Assembly (NCBI RefSeq): GCF_963515715.1
Contig: NZ_CAUPZS010000016.1
Coordinates: forward strand, 28,228 to 92,227
Length of the DNA: 64,000 nucleotides
Origin: Clostridium_AW sp963515715
GTDB taxonomy: Bacteria > Bacillota > Clostridia > Clostridiales > Clostridiaceae
Direction of reading: 5' to 3'
A program made the position numbers and the translations under genes. Position 1 is the first letter of the stretch. Each line of letters opens with the position of its first letter. Of the stretch, positions 1 through 7,565 are shown piece by piece. The notes beneath the pieces were generated by a model. That model did not search any database, had not been told where the DNA came from, and worked only from the letters and a program-made list of their open reading frames with translations.

Positions 1-1
1 G

Positions 2-298
2 CATAGGAGAGTGGATTTGAAATTTGGCATAAGTTATCATGATGATATTCTTAAAGCTAAAAGTATACTAAAAGAAGTTATAAATAGTAACCCTCTTATA
101 TTTAAAGATCCAGAGCCTTTTGTAGCAGTTGGAGAGTATGGAGATAGATCTATTAATTTAATAATTAAAGTTTGGTGCAATAATAGTGATTATTGGAACA
201 TATATCACTATCTTCAAGAAGAAGTCAAACTAGCCTTTGATAGAGAAGGAATTACTATTCCGTTCCCTCAAATGGATGTTCATATGTATAATAAATAA
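2..298 (+). CDS. MscS-family mechanosensitive channel, C-terminal end (partial)
   Basis: This is the 3' end of a gene that begins before the window; the frame is already open at base 2 (His-Arg-Arg-Val-Asp-Leu). The stretch RRVDLKFGISYHDDI, followed by a small alpha/beta domain of about 80 residues, is typical of the cytoplasmic C-terminal domain of small-conductance mechanosensitive channels, which open under hypo-osmotic stress. The GTG at position 11 is an internal valine codon and not a start. The pore-lining helix lies outside the window, so the family call rests on the C-terminal domain only. A good intrinsic terminator follows directly. Confidence 0.8.
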   Translation, partial: HRRVDLKFGISYHDDILKAKSILKEVINSNPLIFKDPEPFVAVGEYGDRSINLIIKVWCNNSDYWNIYHYLQEEVKLAFDREGITIPFPQMDVHMYNK

Positions 299-320
299 TT
301 ATTTTAAAATATAAAATTCT

Positions 321-357
321 AAAAACTCCTACTGATTAAAGATGAGTAGGAGTTTTT
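321..357 (+). terminator. Intrinsic terminator after mscS-like gene
   Basis: The arms AAAACTCCTACT and AGTAGGAGTTTT are separated by a short loop and end in a T-run. It sits 23 bases after the stop codon and before the azlC ribosome binding site. Confidence 0.85.
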
Positions 358-430
358 ATAGTATTTAAAAGTGACTAATTGTGATAAAATGTTCCATAAA
401 TATCTATTTTAAAATAAAAGGGGGAGAATT

Positions 431-1141
431 ATGGAAAAAAGGGACAAGGTATCATATTTTAAAGAGGGTATTAGACTAGCAATGCCTATTGCAATAGGAT
501 ATGTACCAATTGCAATTACCTTTGGGTTGATAACTAAATCTTCTGGTGTTTCTAATGAAGTGGGTATAATGATGTCCATTATGGTGTTTGCAGGAGCAAG
601 CCAATTTATTGGGGTAAATTTAATGGCTTTAGGTTCAGCACCATTAGAAATTATAGTTACTACCTTCATTATAAATTTTCGTCACTTTTTAATGTCATCG
701 TCTTTATCACAGAAGGTAAAAGAGAATACGGATAAAAAACTTTTATATTTAATCTCTTTTGGTATAACAGATGAAACTTTTGCAGTAGCATCTTTGAAAG
801 AGGAAGGGAAATTAAACCCTTATGTTATTTTAGGATTAAATTTTACCTCTTATTTATCTTGGGTTTTTGGTACAATTTTTGGAGTGGCTTTAGGAAATGT
901 TATTCCAGAAGTTATTAAGAATAGTATGGGGATAGCGCTATATGCCATGTTTATTGGGCTATTAGTTCCTGCCTTAAAAAAATCAAAACCAATTTTAGTA
1001 ATTTCTTTATTATCCATAGGAATTAATACATTAATTATGTATATACCTATATTTGCGTTTATATCAAAGGGATGGTCTATAGTAATTTCCACCATGATTT
1101 CTTCATTAGTTGGAGCATTAATGTTTAAGGAGGGAATGTAA
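431..1141 (+). CDS. azlC: AzlC-family branched-chain amino acid exporter, large subunit
   Basis: A 236-residue, very hydrophobic protein with about six or seven membrane segments. It carries the AzlC-family hallmarks: the N-terminal PIAIGYVPIAITFG stretch, the FAGASQF motif near residue 58 and the INFRHFLMS motif near residue 80. AzlC works with the small AzlD subunit to export branched-chain amino acids or analogues. The start has a strong GGGGAG site 5 bases upstream. azlD begins 1 base after the stop, so the two form one operon. Length is normal for the family. The actual substrate cannot be read from sequence. Confidence 0.92.
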   Translation: MEKRDKVSYFKEGIRLAMPIAIGYVPIAITFGLITKSSGVSNEVGIMMSIMVFAGASQFIGVNLMALGSAPLEIIVTTFIINFRHFLMSSSLSQKVKENTDKKLLYLISFGITDETFAVASLKEEGKLNPYVILGLNFTSYLSWVFGTIFGVALGNVIPEVIKNSMGIALYAMFIGLLVPALKKSKPILVISLLSIGINTLIMYIPIFAFISKGWSIVISTMISSLVGALMFKEGM

Positions 1142-1142
1142 T

Positions 1143-1439
1143 ATGGAAAATATAATTATTGTCATATTCATGGCTTTAGTCACTTATATACCCCGACTAA
1201 TACCTATGGTGTTTTTAAATAATAAGCAACTATCACCATTTTGGAAGAGGTTTCTATATTTTATTCCCTTTGCGGCATTATCAGCTTTAATATTTCCAGA
1301 TATTTTATATAGCACAGGTGATATTAACAGCGGCATAATAGGTGGAATAATAGCAGTAGTACTATCTTTTTTAGATTTAAATGTTGTTTTTGTAGTTTTT
1401 GGGGGGATTATAGCAGCACTATTATTTAAAATAATTTAA
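1143..1439 (+). CDS. azlD: AzlD-family branched-chain amino acid exporter, small subunit
   Basis: A 98-residue protein of about four membrane segments that matches AzlD in size, hydrophobicity and the early TYIPRLIPM motif. It is the partner of AzlC and lies immediately downstream. Its ribosome binding site (AAGGAGGG) is inside the last codons of azlC, so the pair is translationally linked. No clear intrinsic terminator is visible in the A+T-rich gap that follows. Confidence 0.92.
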   Translation: MENIIIVIFMALVTYIPRLIPMVFLNNKQLSPFWKRFLYFIPFAALSALIFPDILYSTGDINSGIIGGIIAVVLSFLDLNVVFVVFGGIIAALLFKII

Positions 1440-1587
1440 ATAACAAATTTAATTGAATTATATTAAAAACTATATTTGTAATATAAGTAATAATATATTA
1501 TAAAAAGAAAAATTATGTAAATAAAATAGATAATTTAGGTTAACTATGATAAAATATTTAGTGAAATTGTTAAAAGGTGGTTTTATC

Positions 1588-1938
1588 ATGAACTATAATA
1601 TGGAAAGTAGCAAAAAAGCAGAAATTAATATGAAATTTTGTGAGTTTGAGATGCCTCCAATGCAAGATGCCTTGCTTGTAGGTAAAAAATCGCCTCTTGG
1701 ACCTGAATCAGCAAGGAGAATGGTAAATATTTTATCTCCTGATCAATATGAAATAATTAAAATAGAACATGAATGCATAGAAGCAATTGTTATAAGGAAA
1801 TCATTGATTAATATATTACCAAAAGAGACACTTGTGAATTTAATTATGGAGGAAGGGGGAAAGATTGCTAACGAGCATATGATAATAAAAGCCGTGATAA
1901 ATATTACTTTAAAAGTTAGCAAATCAATAGAATTATGA
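1588..1938 (+). CDS. Conserved-looking protein of unknown function, coupled to a CBS-GGDEF gene
   Basis: I do not recognise this 116-residue soluble protein. The start at 1588 is chosen because AAAGGTGG lies 7 bases upstream; an earlier ATG at 1546 has no ribosome binding site. It has a Met/Pro-rich N-terminal third (EFEMPPMQDALLVG) and an alpha/beta C-terminal two-thirds with no signal peptide or membrane segment. Its stop overlaps the ATG of the following CBS-GGDEF gene (ATGA). Such tight coupling suggests the two act together, perhaps as sensor and output or as interacting partners. That is inference only. Confidence 0.75.
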   Translation: MNYNMESSKKAEINMKFCEFEMPPMQDALLVGKKSPLGPESARRMVNILSPDQYEIIKIEHECIEAIVIRKSLINILPKETLVNLIMEEGGKIANEHMIIKAVINITLKVSKSIEL

Positions 1939-2789
1939 TAAGAAAAGTTGATGATATAATGCTAAAAGATTTTATTGTAATAGATGCGTTATTATGTGTT
2001 AGAAATATAGGCGAGAGTATATTAAATAAAGGAATAGTTTGTTTTTTAGTTGAAGAAAAGGGCAAAACGATTGGAGTAATAACTCAAAAGGATTTAATTA
2101 ACTGCCATCCTAATAGATTAGCGGTTGATGCTATGACAGACAAATATGAATATATAGAGGACAATATGTTTTTGTGGGAAGCAAAATGTATATTGGACAA
2201 AGGAATAGATCTACTCTTAGTGCTAAAAGAGAATAGAGTTGTAGGAGTAATTGATAAATTTATTATAGATTCTGAACTTGGAAAACACTTTGATTTATTG
2301 ACCGGACTTTATAAAAATGACTACATATACTATAATGCTTTAAAATTAATCCATACAAATAACCATATTTCTTTTGCATTTATAGATATAAATAATTTTG
2401 GATATATAGATAAAAAATATGGACATGTTACTGGAGATGTTATCTTACAGCAATTATCAAAATTAATTGAAGGTAATATAACAGATGAGGAGGTTTTTCT
2501 TTCGAGATTTGGAGGAGATGAATTTCTTATATTAACTCCATATACCGTAGAAAAATGTGAAGTTCTAGCTAAAAAGTTGGTAAATATAATATCTAATTAT
2601 ACTTTTGTTAATAATATAGATGTCACTATATCAATAGGTATATCTTATATTGAAAGATGTAAAGAAAAAAATGAATTATTTAAATATATTTTGCAAACTA
2701 TAAATTTTGCTAGCATAGCCTCTACAAAAGCTAAAGAGGAAAAATGTGGTGTATTTGTTTATTCAAATGACATTGCGGAAGTGATATAA
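1935..2789 (+). CDS. CBS-pair / GGDEF diguanylate cyclase
   Basis: A 284-residue protein. Residues 1-115 form a tandem CBS pair (VDDIMLKDFIVID, then LLVLKENRVVGVIDK), usually a nucleotide-binding regulatory unit. Residues 117-280 form a GGDEF domain with the DLLTGLYKN entry motif and an intact GGDEF at 193-197, so cyclic-di-GMP synthesis is plausible. The RxxD inhibitory site expected a few residues before GGDEF is absent, so product inhibition by the usual route is unlikely. There are no membrane segments, so the input is probably cytoplasmic (adenine nucleotides, or the coupled upstream protein). A perfect-stem terminator follows. Confidence 0.88.
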   Translation: MIRKVDDIMLKDFIVIDALLCVRNIGESILNKGIVCFLVEEKGKTIGVITQKDLINCHPNRLAVDAMTDKYEYIEDNMFLWEAKCILDKGIDLLLVLKENRVVGVIDKFIIDSELGKHFDLLTGLYKNDYIYYNALKLIHTNNHISFAFIDINNFGYIDKKYGHVTGDVILQQLSKLIEGNITDEEVFLSRFGGDEFLILTPYTVEKCEVLAKKLVNIISNYTFVNNIDVTISIGISYIERCKEKNELFKYILQTINFASIASTKAKEEKCGVFVYSNDIAEVI

Positions 2790-2796
2790 TAAAGCT

Positions 2797-2846
2797 AAAC
2801 AAAAACATGGATGTTTAAAATCAAGAGCATCCATGTTTTTGTTTAA
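2797..2846 (+). terminator. Strong intrinsic terminator after CBS-GGDEF gene
   Basis: A 17-base-pair perfect stem (arms at 2797-2813 and 2828-2844, core AACATGGATG / CATCCATGTT) has a 14-base loop and its own A/T-rich flanks. It can work in either direction. Confidence 0.88.
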
Positions 2847-2887
2847 ATAAATACTTATATATGCTAATTAAATAGAGGAGTATAAAC

Positions 2888-3778
2888 ATGTTAGATTTTA
2901 GAATAATTAGTTTTATTGTTGTTGGGAGAGTTGGAAATATCACTAAAGCTGCCGACATATTAAATATTACTCAACCAGCAGTATCTCAACATTTAAAATG
3001 GTTAGAAGAATATTATAATGTTAAGTTATTTGCTAAAAAGAATAAAAAGATGGTATTAACTGAAGAGGGAAAATATCTTTTTGATAATGCAGTTAAAATG
3101 GAATCTATGAGCAAAAATATACTGTATGAACTGAAAAATAGAAGGTCTATCATTAAGAAATATAGAATAGGAGCAACCCTTACTATTGGAGGATATGTGC
3201 TTCCAAATATAATTGGGGAATATAAGAAAGCTTATAATAATATAGATATCATAATGAAGGTGGAAAATACCGAAACTGTAGTTAAATTACTACGTGGAGG
3301 GGAGATAGACTTAGGTATAGTAGAGGGTGCTTTTAATAAGTCTAATTTAAAATATAAAAAGTTTAGAGAGGACGAACTAGCCTTAATAGTATCTCCTGAG
3401 CATAAATTTGCAAATATGGAGGAGGTAACTATAGAGGAAGTATTGAATAATAAGCTTATATTAAGAGAAAAAGGATCTGGTACTAGGCAAGCATTTCAAG
3501 ATTATGTGATAGAGGGAGGGCTAGAAGAACATGATATAAGTCCATATATGGAAATAGGAAATATAACTGCTATATTATCATTAGTAAGATCTAATCTGGG
3601 ATGCACGATTTTATCTAGAGAATCGGTAAAAGATGATGAAAAAAGAGGCTTATTAAAGGCTATTCCTATTAAAAATTTTCATATGACTAGGGAATTTAAT
3701 TTTATTTATCTTGATAATTTTAATGAAGAATTTATTGATCACTTTTTAAAATTTTGTATTGAAAATGATTTAAAGTAA
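2888..3778 (+). CDS. LysR-family transcriptional regulator
   Basis: A 296-residue LysR-type regulator. The winged helix-turn-helix is at residues 1-62 (GNITKAADILNITQPAVSQ) and the periplasmic-binding-protein-like effector domain at about 90-290. It resembles the CysL/CysB branch in general layout, but the effector cannot be deduced. The next gene, on the same strand 117 bases downstream, is a siroheme sulfite/nitrite-type reductase, so control of that gene is the obvious hypothesis. A long A/T palindrome in the gap is a candidate site. A GAGGAG site lies about 7 bases before the ATG. Confidence 0.9.
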   Translation: MLDFRIISFIVVGRVGNITKAADILNITQPAVSQHLKWLEEYYNVKLFAKKNKKMVLTEEGKYLFDNAVKMESMSKNILYELKNRRSIIKKYRIGATLTIGGYVLPNIIGEYKKAYNNIDIIMKVENTETVVKLLRGGEIDLGIVEGAFNKSNLKYKKFREDELALIVSPEHKFANMEEVTIEEVLNNKLILREKGSGTRQAFQDYVIEGGLEEHDISPYMEIGNITAILSLVRSNLGCTILSRESVKDDEKRGLLKAIPIKNFHMTREFNFIYLDNFNEEFIDHFLKFCIENDLK

Positions 3779-3789
3779 TTTTTTACTAT

Positions 3790-3824
3790 AATTATAATTT
3801 ATAATATTATAATAAATTATAATT
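3790..3824 (+). promoter_or_regulatory. A/T-only palindrome between lysR and the siroheme reductase gene
   Basis: A perfect 12-base inverted repeat (AATTATAATTTA / TAAATTATAATT) is separated by 11 bases and begins 11 bases after the lysR stop. It could be a LysR-type operator for the reductase or a weak transcript-end hairpin. It contains no G or C, so chance palindromy in A/T-rich DNA is a real alternative. Confidence 0.4.
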
Positions 3825-3895
3825 GGACTTAATATTGCCCTCATAGTAACATGAAAATAATGATATTAATAATCTAGTTAATATGGGAGGCTGAA

Positions 3896-4756
3896 ATGAT
3901 AAATATAAGTGAGGAAAAGATAAAAGAGCTAAAAGGACAAGGTTTTATATTACAAAACAATAAAGAAAATTTTATTTGTAGAGTAATAACTGTAGATGGT
4001 ACATTAAAAGAGAAAGAAATCTCTAAAATAGGGGAAATTGCAGAAAAATATGGTTATGGACATGTTAATTTCACAGTAAGGTTAACTGTTGAAATACCAG
4101 GAATCAAATATGAAAATATTGAAAAAGTGAAAAGAGAATTAAAAGAGGCAGGTTTGTATTCAGGGGGGACGGGCAATAGAGTAAGACCTATTGTACCTTG
4201 TAAAGGAACGGTTTGTACCCATGGATTAATAGACACGCAAAAGATTGGAAGAGAGGTTCATGAAAGATTCTATTTAGGATTTTATGATATGAAGCTTCCT
4301 CATAAATTTAAAATAGGTATAGGGGGATGCCCTAATAATTGCATAAAACCAGAATTAAATGATTTTGGAATTGTGGGACAAAGAAAGCCTAAGATTGAAA
4401 ATGAAAAATGCATTGCTTGTAATAATTGCGTTATTGAGGCTAAATGTAAGGTTGGAGCAGCAAAAATTATAGAAGAAAAGATTAATATAGATTTTGATAA
4501 ATGTAATAACTGTGGAAAATGTATAGATAGTTGCCATTTTGGAGCAGTATCTCTTGATAAAGAAGGAGTTAAAATATTTCTAGGGGGCAAATGGGGAAAA
4601 GAACCTAAAATTGGAGAGGACTTAGGAGAGATATATACAGTAGAAGAGGCTTTAAATATTATTGAAAAATCAATTTATATTTATAAAAATGAGGGAAGAC
4701 CAGGAGAAAGATTTGGTAGTTTAATAGATAGAATAGGTACTGACAGTTTTAAATAA
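3896..4756 (+). CDS. Stand-alone siroheme/4Fe-4S sulfite- or nitrite-type reductase (AsrC-like)
   Basis: A 286-residue protein with the fold order of AsrC: a nitrite/sulfite reductase ferredoxin-like half-domain at about 1-90, siroheme-cluster cysteines at 102, 107, 145 and 149 (PCKGTVCTHG and GGCPNNC), and a two-cluster ferredoxin insert at 172-213. The first siroheme pair is spaced Cys-X4-Cys, against Cys-X5-Cys in the AsrC encoded at 49.8 kb. The first ferredoxin motif also has a stretched last gap (five residues instead of three). The second motif is regular (CNNCGKCIDSC). No AsrA/AsrB partners adjoin it, so its electron donor must be a ferredoxin or another reductase. The LysR gene upstream is the likely regulator. 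Substrate (sulfite, nitrite or other) is undetermined. Confidence 0.85.
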   Translation: MINISEEKIKELKGQGFILQNNKENFICRVITVDGTLKEKEISKIGEIAEKYGYGHVNFTVRLTVEIPGIKYENIEKVKRELKEAGLYSGGTGNRVRPIVPCKGTVCTHGLIDTQKIGREVHERFYLGFYDMKLPHKFKIGIGGCPNNCIKPELNDFGIVGQRKPKIENEKCIACNNCVIEAKCKVGAAKIIEEKINIDFDKCNNCGKCIDSCHFGAVSLDKEGVKIFLGGKWGKEPKIGEDLGEIYTVEEALNIIEKSIYIYKNEGRPGERFGSLIDRIGTDSFK

Positions 4757-4792
4757 AATATTGGTAATATTTTATAATTTATATTAATATGG

Positions 4793-4798
4793 TATAAT
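4793..4798 (+). promoter_or_regulatory. Candidate -10 box for the ECF S-component leader
   Basis: TATAAT lies about 8 bases before the first leader hairpin. No convincing -35 hexamer is visible 16-18 bases upstream, so the promoter call is tentative. Confidence 0.4.
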
Positions 4799-4805
4799 AC
4801 ATTGT

Positions 4806-4908
4806 AGAGATTACGAAAATCTCTTTTAATCTATACAGTTATTAAAAAGTACTAAATTAGTTATTCTGTACCACGAAGGTAGGGTAAATTATCCCTACCT
4901 TTTTTATT
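4806..4908 (+). ncRNA. Structured leader with two ACGAA-loop hairpins and an overlapping terminator (riboswitch candidate)
   Basis: Hairpin 1 (4806-4824) has a 7-bp stem AGAGATT/AATCTCT and loop ACGAA. Hairpin 2 (4869-4881) has a 4-bp stem TACC/GGTA and the same ACGAA loop. The 3' arm of hairpin 2 is also the 5' arm of an intrinsic terminator (AAGGTAGGG / CCCTACCTT, 4876-4901, then T6). Forming hairpin 2 therefore blocks the terminator, which is the logic of a transcriptional 'on' switch. Two hairpins with ACG-purine loops recall the mini-ykkC (guanidine-II) class, but the loops here are pentaloops and the stems are weak. It sits just before an ECF transporter S-component gene. Confidence 0.5.
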
Positions 4909-4926
4909 TTTAAGGAGGGTTTTGTT

Positions 4927-5448
4927 ATGAATACTAAATCTTTAGTAAAGGGAAGTGTATTTTTAGCTTTAGGTATAATTATACCTTACATATTCCATAC
5001 AACTGGTATTCCAGGAACAATATTTCTACCTATGCATATATCAGTTTTACTATGTGGATTTATCCTAGGAAAAAAATATGGACTAGCAATTGGATTTATT
5101 ACGCCTTTTTTAAATTCATTAATATCAGGAATGCCGCCAATATATCCTGTAGCTATAGCGATGGCTTTTGAATTAGCTACTTATGGATTTTTAGCTGGAT
5201 ACCTTTTTAAGGAAAAAAATTATAATATGTATGTGTCATTAATCTCTGCTATGCTTATAGGAAGAGTTGTTTCGGGCATTTCAAATTATCTCTTATTAAC
5301 TTTAGGAGGAAAACCTTATGCCTTAGCAATGTTTTTAGGAGGTTCCTTTATTAAACCTATTTGGGGAATACTAATTCAATTAGTTTTAATTCCAGTTATA
5401 GTAAATGGAATAGAGAAAAATAATAGGATGGTAAACATAAATGAATGA
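4927..5448 (+). CDS. ECF transporter S-component (substrate-binding membrane subunit)
   Basis: A 173-residue integral membrane protein with about five or six segments. The motif FLPMHISVLLCGF around residues 35-48 and the following ITPFLNSLISGMPP stretch are typical of ECF-family substrate-binding subunits, which bind a vitamin-like or metal-containing nutrient and use the shared EcfA/A'/T module. Which nutrient it binds is not evident, and no EcfA/T genes are in the window, so it would use a shared module. It follows a terminator-type leader, so it is probably ligand-controlled. It overlaps the next gene, a methyltransferase, by 8 bases, which hints that the imported compound is methylated or needs SAM chemistry. 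Confidence 0.82.
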   Translation: MNTKSLVKGSVFLALGIIIPYIFHTTGIPGTIFLPMHISVLLCGFILGKKYGLAIGFITPFLNSLISGMPPIYPVAIAMAFELATYGFLAGYLFKEKNYNMYVSLISAMLIGRVVSGISNYLLLTLGGKPYALAMFLGGSFIKPIWGILIQLVLIPVIVNGIEKNNRMVNINE

Positions 5449-6040
5449 TAGGGAGTTTTTTAATAATTTAGCGAGCAAATGGGATGAAATATGTAATCAT
5501 GATGATAAAAAATTAAGAGAAATAATGAAATTATCTAAGATGAGAGAAAATTCTAAGGTTTTAGATGTTGGAACGGGTACTGGTGTATTAGTAAAATATT
5601 TATTAGAATATTCACCCATAGCTATAAAGGCAGTAGATTTGTCTGAAAACATGATAGAGGTGGCAAGGAATAAATATAATAATGATAATGTAGAATTTAT
5701 AGTGAAGGATATTATGGATTTCCAAGAAGGAAATTTCAATTATATATTTCTATATTCAGTGTATCCTCATTTTATGGATAAAGATGAATTATTTGGCCAT
5801 CTCTATAAATTATTGAAGGTTGATGGAAAAATTGTAATAGCTCACTCAGAAAGCAAGGAGAAAATAAACAACATTCATAAAAAAAGTGATACGGTAAAAG
5901 AGCATATGCTTCCAGCAGTAGAAGTTACATCTAATATTATGAGTAAATATTTTAAAGTTGAAGAAGCTATAGATAATGAAAATATGTACTATATTTCTGG
6001 TATTAAAATTAAAGGTGGAGAGTTGAAAGTTGAGAGCTGA
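5441..6040 (+). CDS. Class I SAM-dependent methyltransferase
   Basis: A 199-residue Rossmann-fold methyltransferase. The SAM-binding motif I (KVLDVGTGTGVL) is near residue 40, the acidic motif II (AIKAVDLSENMI) near 63 and motif III (VEFIVKDIMDF) near 85. It overlaps the ECF S-component gene by 8 bases and is surely co-transcribed. The substrate is unknown; the coupling suggests the transported compound or a derivative. A hairpin just after the stop ends the transcript. Confidence 0.85.
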   Translation: MNDREFFNNLASKWDEICNHDDKKLREIMKLSKMRENSKVLDVGTGTGVLVKYLLEYSPIAIKAVDLSENMIEVARNKYNNDNVEFIVKDIMDFQEGNFNYIFLYSVYPHFMDKDELFGHLYKLLKVDGKIVIAHSESKEKINNIHKKSDTVKEHMLPAVEVTSNIMSKYFKVEEAIDNENMYYISGIKIKGGELKVES

Positions 6041-6060
6041 GAACAACTCTCCTCTCTCTA
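6017..6060. terminator. Bidirectional terminator between convergent genes
   Basis: Arms GGAGAGTTG (6017-6025) and CAACTCTCC (6044-6052) lie between the methyltransferase and the minus-strand DUF3842 gene. The plus-strand 3' flank is a pyrimidine-rich tract, not a pure T-run. Confidence 0.55.
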
Positions 6061-6474
6061 TTATATATGAGATTTTATATCCTCAACTATTTCATTAATT
6101 ATTTCCTTAATTTGTAGATTCCTTGTGCCTGGTATATAAATACCATGTTTTTGCAATGGAAGAAGATATTTTGTACATTCTATTTGAAAAATTATATTAG
6201 ATATTTTAGAGGTAATTTCTCCGTTTATTCCACCGGTACAAATAATTCCGATTGGACCTATTAAGCAATCTATATCTTCATTGCTTAGATAATCACATAT
6301 ATTGTCTTCTCCATAGAGTCCTATATCAGCTCCACTTTTAACCATATTGTCCATGGCTAAACTGCTTGTACCAAGGGCGGTGATATGTATATATGGGTGT
6401 ATATCTTTTTTTAATTTTTTTACTATAGCTTTTCCTAATCCAGCTCCTTGTCCATCAATTACAGCAACTCTCAT
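6061..6474 (-). CDS. DUF3842 family protein
   Basis: A 137-residue protein starting MRVAVIDGQGAGLGK, a glycine-rich nucleotide-binding loop that opens DUF3842 proteins of clostridia. The fold looks like a small Rossmann-type domain; no catalytic role is known to me. The ATG at 6474 is chosen over the TTG three bases earlier because AGGAGGT lies 7 bases before it. It stands alone on the minus strand between two plus-strand units. Confidence 0.8.
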   Translation of the reverse strand: MRVAVIDGQGAGLGKAIVKKLKKDIHPYIHITALGTSSLAMDNMVKSGADIGLYGEDNICDYLSNEDIDCLIGPIGIICTGGINGEITSKISNIIFQIECTKYLLPLQKHGIYIPGTRNLQIKEIINEIVEDIKSHI

Positions 6475-6646
6475 CAATACTACCTCCTAATAGCTAAAGT
6501 ATTATTCTTAGATAATTATATAAGATTTTTACAGTATATGCATAATAATTTGTGTAGATTTTCCTAAATACCCTTTTTATATTATAATTATATGCTTCCT
6601 TTATAGTATAATAATTATAAGTAAATGTTTGGGAGAGTGAATATTA

Positions 6647-7468
6647 TTGTTTAAAAAGATAGTAATTAACGCAAAATCATTAATAAAAAGAATATTAGAT
6701 GATGAGGTTCCCGCATTAGCTTCTCAGCTATCCTATAGTCTTTTATTATCTTTTTTTCCTTTTTTAATATTTTTAATTACTTTAATAGGGTATGCCCCTG
6801 TAGATAGTGAATTTATTTTAATTGAAATGGGCAAGGTGCTTCCGACTACTGCCTATGAGTTAGTTCACTCCACCATAAATGAAATATTTAATACTAGAAA
6901 TACAAATTTAATGTCCTTTAGTATTATTTTTACTATATGGACTGCATCTAGTGGATTTAGAAGTGTTATAAAAGGTATTAATAAAGCCTATGATGAAGAA
7001 GAAAAGAGATCTTTATTAAGAGTTTCCATCCTCTCTATTATAAGTACCTTAGGGTTAGGATTTTTGATAATTATAACAATGTTACTATTAGTTTTTGGCC
7101 AAGTGTTAGGTGCTTTTCTAATATATAAGCTTGGACTGAGTAAATTTTATAATTCTATATGGAATATAATTAGATATTCTATAATTTTGGTTTCTATGAT
7201 ATTTATATTTGCTTTAATTTATAGATATACACCTAGCAGAAAATTAAGCTGGAAAGAAGTGATACCTGGGGCTATATTTACTACATTAGGATGGATAATA
7301 ACTTCTTTTGGATTTGCTTTTTATGTGAATAATTTTGCTAATTATTCCAGGCTATACGGCAGTATTGGAGCGGTGATAATATTATTAACTTGGTTGTACA
7401 TAACTTCAATAATAATAATAATTGGTGGAGAGATTAATGCCCTCATTGCTTTTGATAGAAGTAAATAA
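6647..7468 (+). CDS. YihY/BrkB-family inner membrane protein
   Basis: A 273-residue protein with six predicted membrane segments and the family features: DDEVPALASQLSYSLLLSFFPF at the N-terminus (given in parts, residues 17-38), the WTASSGFRSVIKGINKAY motif near residue 105, and a C-terminal LYGSIGAVIILLTWLY segment. It belongs to the YihY/virulence factor BrkB (UPF0761) family, often annotated as RNase BN by old error. The function is not established; some members affect membrane homeostasis. The start is TTG with GGGAGAG upstream. A convergent-gene terminator follows. Confidence 0.87.
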   Translation: MFKKIVINAKSLIKRILDDEVPALASQLSYSLLLSFFPFLIFLITLIGYAPVDSEFILIEMGKVLPTTAYELVHSTINEIFNTRNTNLMSFSIIFTIWTASSGFRSVIKGINKAYDEEEKRSLLRVSILSIISTLGLGFLIIITMLLLVFGQVLGAFLIYKLGLSKFYNSIWNIIRYSIILVSMIFIFALIYRYTPSRKLSWKEVIPGAIFTTLGWIITSFGFAFYVNNFANYSRLYGSIGAVIILLTWLYITSIIIIIGGEINALIAFDRSK

Positions 7469-7506
7469 TATTTAATTATTGAAAGTAAAACTTTTAAAAA
7501 GAAGAA

Positions 7507-7551
7507 AGGATAGTAGCTTACATAAACCCAAGTACTATCCCTTACTTTTTT
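7507..7551. terminator. Terminator between convergent yihY-like and flavoprotein genes
   Basis: Arms GGATAGTA (7508-7515) and TACTATCC (7533-7540) are followed by CTTACTTTTTT on the plus strand. It serves the plus-strand gene and may also serve the minus-strand gene. Confidence 0.6.
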
Positions 7552-7565
7552 AAAGAAGAGAATAT

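Noticed and set aside
4806..4881. Firm call of a guanidine-II riboswitch
   Set aside because: Loops are pentaloops and stems are weak, and the gene is not a typical guanidine exporter; kept only as a riboswitch candidate.
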